From Aphelenchoides besseyi (taxonomy: Eukaryota > Nematoda > Chromadorea > Rhabditida > Aphelenchoididae): a DNA stretch of 64,000 bases. Of the stretch, positions 57,896-64,000 are shown piece by piece; within the stretch, counting starts at the first letter, position 1; the number at the start of each line of letters is the position of its first letter. The translations under genes were made by a program, and so were the position numbers. The stretch is taken from assembly GCA_024699855.1 (NCBI GenBank), contig JAMPIQ010000002.1, positions 16,058,001 to 16,122,000 of the forward strand, read 5' to 3'. The notes under the pieces are model-generated. The model had not been told where the DNA came from. It did no database searches and saw only the letters and a list, made by a program, of their open reading frames with translations.

Positions 57896-59578
57896 TTCGT
57901 ATCGAATCGACTTCAAGTCGAGTACCGTAGCAACGTTTTCGGATTGTCTGCATCTACAATTCTCGGTGACGTTATCACAAGACTTGTTTGTCGAAGTTCT
58001 TTTGTGATGCGTGAAATATTAGCGAATGAACAGATGGGTCAACAGCCGGGAAGACAAAAACGTATGATTGATTATAGTCAGTGGAGTTTTTTGCGAAATG
58101 TCGAAGATGAAACGATCTTCATGAATGGCTGTTCGGTCGAAGCTTCAAGTTTAACGCAAATATTAACCTCCCCAGTTTTTTGAGCTTAGCGGTCCGGAAA
58201 TAAAAACTCGCAGGCAGTCTCCCATTGCCCGGAGGCCCGTGGGTTTAATTTGACGCTGCTCACTTGGCTCATCACCTCCGCTCCAACCCACACCATCGAA
58301 GATTTCTGACGCAAATTTGCTATTCGGAGGCCGAGTTTTGGTTAAGAAACGAGCCATTGGGGAGGAGATTCAAGCCGCGAAGTGGTCGCAAGTTTTCTGA
58401 AGCTTCGACGGTTGCAACGGCCTAATAGCCACAGAACAATGCGTCCGCCAAGTTCTTTATGTTGTGTTATAATGCACTTGAAAACTGTGGGCGGCGTATT
58501 GACTCGCCGGAGCTTTTTCGTCGTTAGCTCTCGAAAATTCACGTTCTTCGACCGCGGAAGGTCAGCTGGTGGTTTCAAGCGACGGACGGCGTGTCTTGAA
58601 AATATGGCCAACGGTCTTGTCAAGAGTTTCGCGTGCCTCTTGGCAGCAACAAAGCCGCTGCACGGCCACGAGAATGCCGACGAAAACAGACGGCGACATT
58701 TCCCGTTCAGAGTCATCTTCCTATCCACGACTTTTGGAAATCCGGACCGCACGCAACAACTTTCCTCAATTTCATGTTTCTGATGTCACACAGTCGCTTT
58801 CATTCCACTAATTTGTTTCTAAATGGTCACGACGGCCGTTTTCGTGTGTTGCTCCGAGATTCCATTTCTTTTCGTCAATTGTACATAGAATTTATTTTTG
58901 GTGTCATCTTCAGAGTTTGTCAACGAGTCAGCACGCTCACCGCCTCAACAATCGAACTTCAAAAGCTCCTACGGAATTTCGATTAAGAAGGAATTTGAAA
59001 AAGTTGTCGTTGAGCGGCCAACCACACAGCTGATGATAACACCGGGAATTTCATCGGCGTGTCAAATTCCATCTTAGTTGTTTCTTTTACGACTCAACAC
59101 CCTCAACACGAGTGGGCTCGTTGATTTGTACGAATTATGTGTTTTCAAAAACAAATGCCAACTTCGAAAGCAACCAGAGGTTCGCATCGAAAATTCTCGT
59201 CTTGGTTTTGTTTTTGGTATTCGCGTCACAAGTTCTCTTCGCTTTTTATCGTAATCTCAAAGAGCAATGGCACATACAATAATCTTTTTTTGAGTCGGAG
59301 ACACAAAGATTTGATCAACTTTCGACACAATATTCCATTTCGTAATTACAAGAACCAGCGGCCAAAAAGTCTTTGGTGAGTACGTTTGAAGTGCCACGGC
59401 ACATGCTGATTCTCCACATTGTTAACGACACCCTTTGGCTACATGTTTGCGCAGATACTCTCTGCCATTTCGTTCCTTTCAACTTCAAATTTCCGTTTAT
59501 GTGTTATCGTGAAATTCGTGTACTGCAGCTTCTCAACTGTTTTTTTTCTTTAGGAAAACCTTGTGTGGAGTTTTTAAA
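57896..59578. other. Intergenic upstream of SSUH2
   Basis: 57896-58180 may contain one or two more 5' exons of the RIF1-like gene (an open minus-strand frame with SENVATVLDLKSIRYEMPTR runs to about 58005). 58180-58800 is GC-rich with overlapping frames on both strands but no clear gene. An acceptor (TTTTCTTTAG) precedes the SSUH2 start. Confidence 0.4.
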
Positions 59579-61233
59579 ATGTCTACTTCGCCCACCGCTC
59601 CACAAGGTGGCGGTTTTCCGTTACATTTTAACCTTATACCACCGCCACGAAAAGACGATGATTCGAATCAGGAGACGAGAAGTATGGTCTTGAGAATCTC
59701 AATAAGACTATTGCACTTTTAGCTTTAGACTTTCTAACACATACGTCGGTCAGTGACTTTACGACAAGCAGCAAACGTTACTATGAGGGTTGCAACCAAA
59801 TTCACGAATCGGATATTCGCAAGTCATTGCTTGTCGAATCAAAACGTCGCAAGTATTGGGGAACCAAAACAATCGAGAAAATGGAATTTGAAGATATCGA
59901 ACATAGTTGTTGTTATCACGTACGCTATTTCTCGATATTTCTAGTCAATTGTTTGTAGTATGTTCTCGAAAGTTTCACGGAAACACGAAGTACGGCCGAA
60001 ACAACGGAACCGTGTGCCATCGGACAGATGATCGATAGTCAAGGAGCTGAGAACGTGAAGTTTCCAGCACCGAATGCTCATCGTGGTTCCAACTTGGCGA
60101 ACATACAAAACCCATGGGACTACGAGGTTTTGCCTTCGGCTGAATTCGTTGGGCAGGTATAGAGAGTGAATGAAGGTTCGCAAACAATCTCTTCGGCTTC
60201 AGACTCGAGTACTCGAATTGCCATCCACCAGTCAGTTGATTCCGTGTCAGATCTGCAACAGCGAAGGTGTTTCGCATTGTTTTCATTGTCGTGGATTTGG
60301 TACCGACAAATGCGGTTACTGTCGGTAAAATTTGTTGCTTTTATTCGACGAAAACAATCTGTTTTTAGCGGAACGGGAATGAAGGCAGGAGTTGCACATC
60401 CGGCTGTTTACACGCATCCGATGGTTGCGACTTTTCCACATGTACAACAATTGGGAATTAACTATTTTTGATCTTGTGATTTAGGCCGATACGAGCCGAG
60501 GATATCCGGGATCGGGTTCCGCAATCGTTCGACCGCCGTCCAGCTCTGGAAATCGTCCATACGCTGTGGGAACACCCGTACATTTTATGGCCAAGGCCGG
60601 ATTACCACCGCCGGGTATTGGACAACACGATCTTTGCATTTTTTGTCAAGGTCGCGGTATTCGTGATTGTCACCATTGTAAAGGACAGGGAAAGAAACAA
60701 TGCGGAACATGTGCCGGCCATGGAACTGTACGACAGTACATTAAACTCAAAGTATTTTTGTACGTTTTCTGTTACTGTATCGGCACTATAATACAATCTT
60801 TAGTGCTGTGGAACGTTCCGATTTCTTCACTCAATCCGAAGTTCCCGAAGTGTTTTTGCGTGCTGCAAGTGGAGAAGTTAGCTTGTGCGAATCAAGCACC
60901 TACGTTAGTTCGAGAATCGACAATCATTTTAACACAAAATTCAGGTCTCTCCGTTAAAGAAGTTTTCGGTCAAAGAGATCAACGAAGCGAGTAAAAAGTA
61001 TTGTGCTCAGCATCTACAAAAGTCACTTGGAGCCTGTCGAGTTATCAAAGTAAGTGAACAACAAGAAACAAGGTTGAGTGAACCGATTTCAGCAACGTCA
61101 GACCGTAGAAGCGATTCCGGTGGCGAAAGTGAAGTTCAAAATCGGCACTAAAAAATGTGGTATCTTCTACGTGTTCGGGAACGAACGTTTGTGTTTCATT
61201 CCAAAGAGTCCGTCAAAGTGTTCGATTATGTGA
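59579..61233 (+). CDS. SSUH2: SSUH2-like DnaJ-type zinc-finger protein
   Basis: Resembles the SSUH2 family, of little-known function, which carries DnaJ-like CxxCxGxG zinc repeats. A short N terminus (MSTSPTAPQGGGFPLHF) leads to YHYVLESFTETRST and a WDYEVLPSAEF segment, as in the family. Then comes the first zinc cluster CQICNSEGVSHCFHC with RGFGTDKCGYCRGTG, and the second, CIFCQGRGIRDCHHCKGQG with KKQCGTCAGHG. The C-terminal part has SDFFTQSEVPEVFLRAASGE, then RVIKQRQTVEAIPVAKVKFK and FYVFGNERLCFIPK, ending SKCSIM. Introns are about 40-50 nt. It is convergent with BCL7, with only 180 bases between their stop codons. Confidence 0.8.
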
Positions 61234-61410
61234 ACTTGTACAAAACAAACTCTCCGACGAACAAAATCTCGAGTATGAAAGACTTTCAGTCTCCGGTTCT
61301 CACTACTGCCAAATAAATATTGCCAAAGAACAACTCACCACTTGGATCTCAAATCTTTTTATTTGATCAAATAGACAAAAATTGAGAAGTATAGTGAAAA
61401 AAGAACAAAA

Positions 61411-62049
61411 TTACTTGGCAGGTTTCGAGGTTATCGTTTTTGTTTCTTTCTCCTCGCGAACCATCGCACTGAAGTCCGTGGAAGCGCCGTTACTCGAACT
61501 CGCAATTCCCTGCTCGGATGCTTGATTGGAGTCGGATTCGAAGCCTTCGGAGAACGCGGTGTTCGACTCCTCATTCATACCAAAATGACTGTTTAGTGTA
61601 TCTACATTGAAATCACATCAAACCATTGAATTCAAACGCGAACTTACTGGTCGCATCATTCGAGTTTTCGGTTGAGTTTGCTCGATCGCTGAGTAACGCG
61701 GCAGTTTTCTGTGTGGTCGTTTTGGCGGCTGACGTCGGTCCACTAACTAAACAACAAATTCAATAACAAACTCTTTCAACCCACTTGGTACCCATTTGTA
61801 GACGTAAATGCTGCTGTCTTTCAACAAAATCCATCGCTTTTCCCTGAATCGAAATTTGATCAAAATCGAAACGAATCATGACAAACCATTTGCGTACCCG
61901 ATCGACCGCGTTGATGACTCGTTTCAGTTCGTCTTTGGCACGATTTCGTGTTTCCGCTCGTGCACTTCGTGGATAAGATTTCGGTGTGGAGAAGCGTCTG
62001 TAAGAATCAATTGGATTTCAAACTCGAAAGCGACATACCCGGATTGCAT
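61411..62049 (-). CDS. BCL7: BCL7-family subunit of the SWI/SNF (BAF) complex
   Basis: No open frame reaches 60 codons, yet five small exons join in phase. Exon 1 is 11 nt (62049-62039). The spliced N terminus reads MQSGRFSTPKSYPRSARAET, then RNRAKDELKRVINAVDRVRK and WEKRWILLKDSSIYVYKWVP. This matches the conserved BCL7 N terminus 'RSVRAETRSRAKDDIKRVM..I.KVRKWEKKWV...D.SLRIYKWVP' almost residue for residue. The rest is serine/threonine-rich and disordered (SGPTSAAKTTTQKTAALLSD; GFESDSNQASEQGIASSSNG), as in vertebrate BCL7A-C, and ends TITSKPAK. Length of about 165 residues is slightly short for the family. The product sits in the chromatin-remodelling complex and binds the nucleosome acidic patch. 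Confidence 0.88.
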
Positions 62050-64000
62050 TGTTAAGGTGAAAGATGCAGATGCACCAATTGAGATCAACAAAAAGGAAAG
62101 TAAGTTCGAAATCTTTTTCGCACAAAACAGCCGTTTAGCTCACTGGTCAGCTAACAGCGAACACTAAGCCAACGGTTGAAGGTCTCGAAACGACTGTTGT
62201 TTGTTTATATCTTCCCGGTACACTCAACACCATAATTGAAGCTGTTCGTCATCTATGAGCTTAAACGAAATGGAACTGTAAAGCAAAAAGACACGAACAA
62301 AGTTGTTGGAAATGAAACGCTAAGATGAAGACTACGGTGTGAGAAGAATTACTCATTCAGTAGGCTTTTGGTTTCTTCGAACTAACTGTTGGAATGAAAA
62401 CGTGTTTATTTGAGCGTTTCGAATTGTTGCAATCTGCTTTCTTCTTCTTCAACGGTTTCATCATTCTGCTCTTTGAGACATAGTTTTTTGAGTCATGCAC
62501 GTTGTGCTTCGCTCTCTGCCCCGCCTGCCTCGTCCGACCTTTGCACTTCACCTTTTCACATTGTTTACATGAAGGCCCCCGGTTGTTGTTCTCTTTCCCG
62601 CTGCGCATCGGTCGCCTTTCGGATCGGAAAGAGAAATTCTTCCATCGAGTCCCCAACATTTCCGGGGCCTCCGACGCGATGCGACAGGCCTCACGAAGCG
62701 AAAGGTGCGGCTTCGAAATGTCGGCAAAAACAACATCAAATTTGGAGGCTCATAGGCGGGCTGACGAAGCGAATTTGTTTTTGTTGTTTTCGAATCGGCG
62801 GTGAACGTGTGTGTGGTGGAAAGAAAACAAGGGGTGGAGAGAGCTCGGGGATCCTCGAAGAGACACCGAGAAAAACAATCTCCACGGAGCGAATTTTCTC
62901 GTCGTTTCAACGGCCCCGACTGACGACAACCCGAGAGAGAGCGGTTTGTCGAGTTTGGTCGAAAAAGAACGTTTAAGTCGAAACGGTGTGTTGAAGTCGA
63001 TGATCGACTCCACCCCCTTCCAACCGCTTCGACTCGCATCCTTCCCGGTTGTTTGATCGAATTGTTTTTCGAACACGTTCGGATTGCTTCCATTCGTTTA
63101 CCGTAGACTTTGACTGCCCATTTGCTAACTTGATTAACAACAACAACACTTTCGGTAGTTTTCGAGCCACAACAGGTGAATTCGCTTTGTCGGCCTTTCT
63201 CTTCTGATGTTCGGTCAATTAATTGGCAAACGTCAAAACACGCGGTCGCCACCGATAAGTGAGCGGGTTGCCGTTTAAGCCCGAGGCTGCTTTTTGTTTG
63301 TTGTGGTCGTCATATCGAGCCTTTTTGCGTGTGTGCGTGTAATCGCGTGGTTCCGTCAACCGGTCGACTGTGCGGTTTCGGGAGAGACGTGAAATGGCGT
63401 GGTCATTTCCGCTCTCTGTGATTTCACTGATACGGTAATTCGCAGGCCGTCAAGATGTAAACAAACGTACACGCAATCCCGCATCACACACGGTGTGCAA
63501 CTCGCTCACGAACAATTTTGACTGTGAATATGCACAATCGAGCTCTCAATCTGACTCGTTTCAATGACAGTTCGATGTTTACTACTGATAAGTGGAATTT
63601 GACTGCTAATCTTGTTCATCGAATTAGTTTGGCCACGTGTTCGGATGTTCATTTTGACGCGTGTTTTGTCGAAATCGACTCATCTTGAATTTGACATAAG
63701 TTGCTGAATTTGACGGCAAGGCGGAAGGCAAAGTCGTGGCAGATGTTGTACAGGCGGCGGTCTTGCGTTTAGGTTGCTCGTGTTTGGACGCGCGATTCGG
63801 CTTTAGTTCGCGTTGTTTACATTCCCCGAGCCAAACAACTCTCTCCACTTTGCTTGCCGAATAGAAAAAAGCAGTGTATTTGCGTTTCGAGGCGGACCGT
63901 CGGACGACGCTTAGAGTTTGTGAAATTTTTTTTGGAAAAACAAAAACGGTGACAAAACAACAAAGAAATCTTCTCGTCACCCTTCTGGCTTTCTCTTTAA
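62050..64000. other. GC-rich region, no gene supported
   Basis: Long overlapping frames occur on both strands (for example minus 62548-63252, opened by GTG, and plus 62410-62976) but share no recognisable domain, contain few splice signals and run through low-complexity runs. The region is more likely the upstream part of BCL7 and of a gene beyond the window edge. Confidence 0.4.

Noticed and set aside
57803..58183. A 126-codon plus-strand frame
   Set aside because: It is opposite minus-strand exons that join in phase with the RIF1-like gene through 47-nt introns, and it starts with a non-ATG codon.
58342..58783. Overlapping open frames of 133-136 codons on both strands
   Set aside because: GC-rich stretch, no domain, no splice pattern. 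Both strands are open equally, as expected by chance in such DNA.
62548..63252. A 234-codon minus-strand frame
   Set aside because: Opened by GTG only, low-complexity, with no domain or conserved motif. A plus-strand frame overlaps it.
1..64000. tRNA genes, CRISPR arrays, bacterial-type operons
   Set aside because: No B-box-like GGTTCGANTCC with a fitting acceptor stem, no short spaced repeats, and the genes are clearly intron-bearing animal genes.

Overview
This window is a compact animal genome segment, most probably from a nematode. Introns are mostly 35-60 nt with GT-AG ends, and genes lie close together on both strands. Many start codons sit within a few bases of a 3' splice acceptor that has no obvious partner exon, as expected for spliced-leader trans-splicing. 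The two 5S rRNA genes share the long internal block typical of nematode 5S RNA. The protein set (TRPV channel, Pax2/5/8, KAP3, TMEM17, EPLIN-like LIM protein) is animal. I cannot name the species.

Layout: 0.4-3.5 kb, three co-oriented genes (SH2 adaptor, orphan, USP protease) spaced like an operon. 3.6-4.2 kb, a short inverted-repeat element. 4.4-5.6 kb, an unrecognised acidic protein gene. 5.9-6.2 kb, a pogo/Tigger-like transposase remnant. 6.5-9.2 kb on the minus strand, an ERG4/ERG24 sterol-reductase-like protein and TMEM17. 9.8-14 kb, MIC19/CHCHD3 and an EXT2-like exostosin. 14.6-20.2 kb, a STAG/SCC3 cohesin subunit, MRPS21 and a TRAIP-like RING protein in an operon-like row.

20.2-27.2 kb is gene-poor. 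It holds a decayed multi-exon minus-strand gene, a papain-family protease relic, two 5S rRNA genes and a tandem repeat. 27.2-30.4 kb carries an EPLIN-like LIM protein. 30.9-31.4 kb holds a tentative small orphan gene. 32-35.7 kb is AASS (lysine degradation) and 36.4-38.2 kb an MFS/SLC17-type transporter. The minus strand then carries Pax2/5/8 and KAP3, followed on the plus strand by SMC1. A TRPV channel (minus), a RIF1-like gene (minus) with a Tc1/mariner-type MITE inside a coding exon, SSUH2 (plus) and BCL7 (minus) follow. The last 2 kb is GC-rich with no supported gene.

Functional themes: chromosome biology (STAG, SMC1, RIF1, TRAIP-like, BCL7), cilia and sensation (TMEM17, KAP3, TRPV) and mitochondria (MIC19, MRPS21, AASS). 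Exon boundaries were read by eye from splice consensus and protein-family resemblance recalled from knowledge; no alignment was run.
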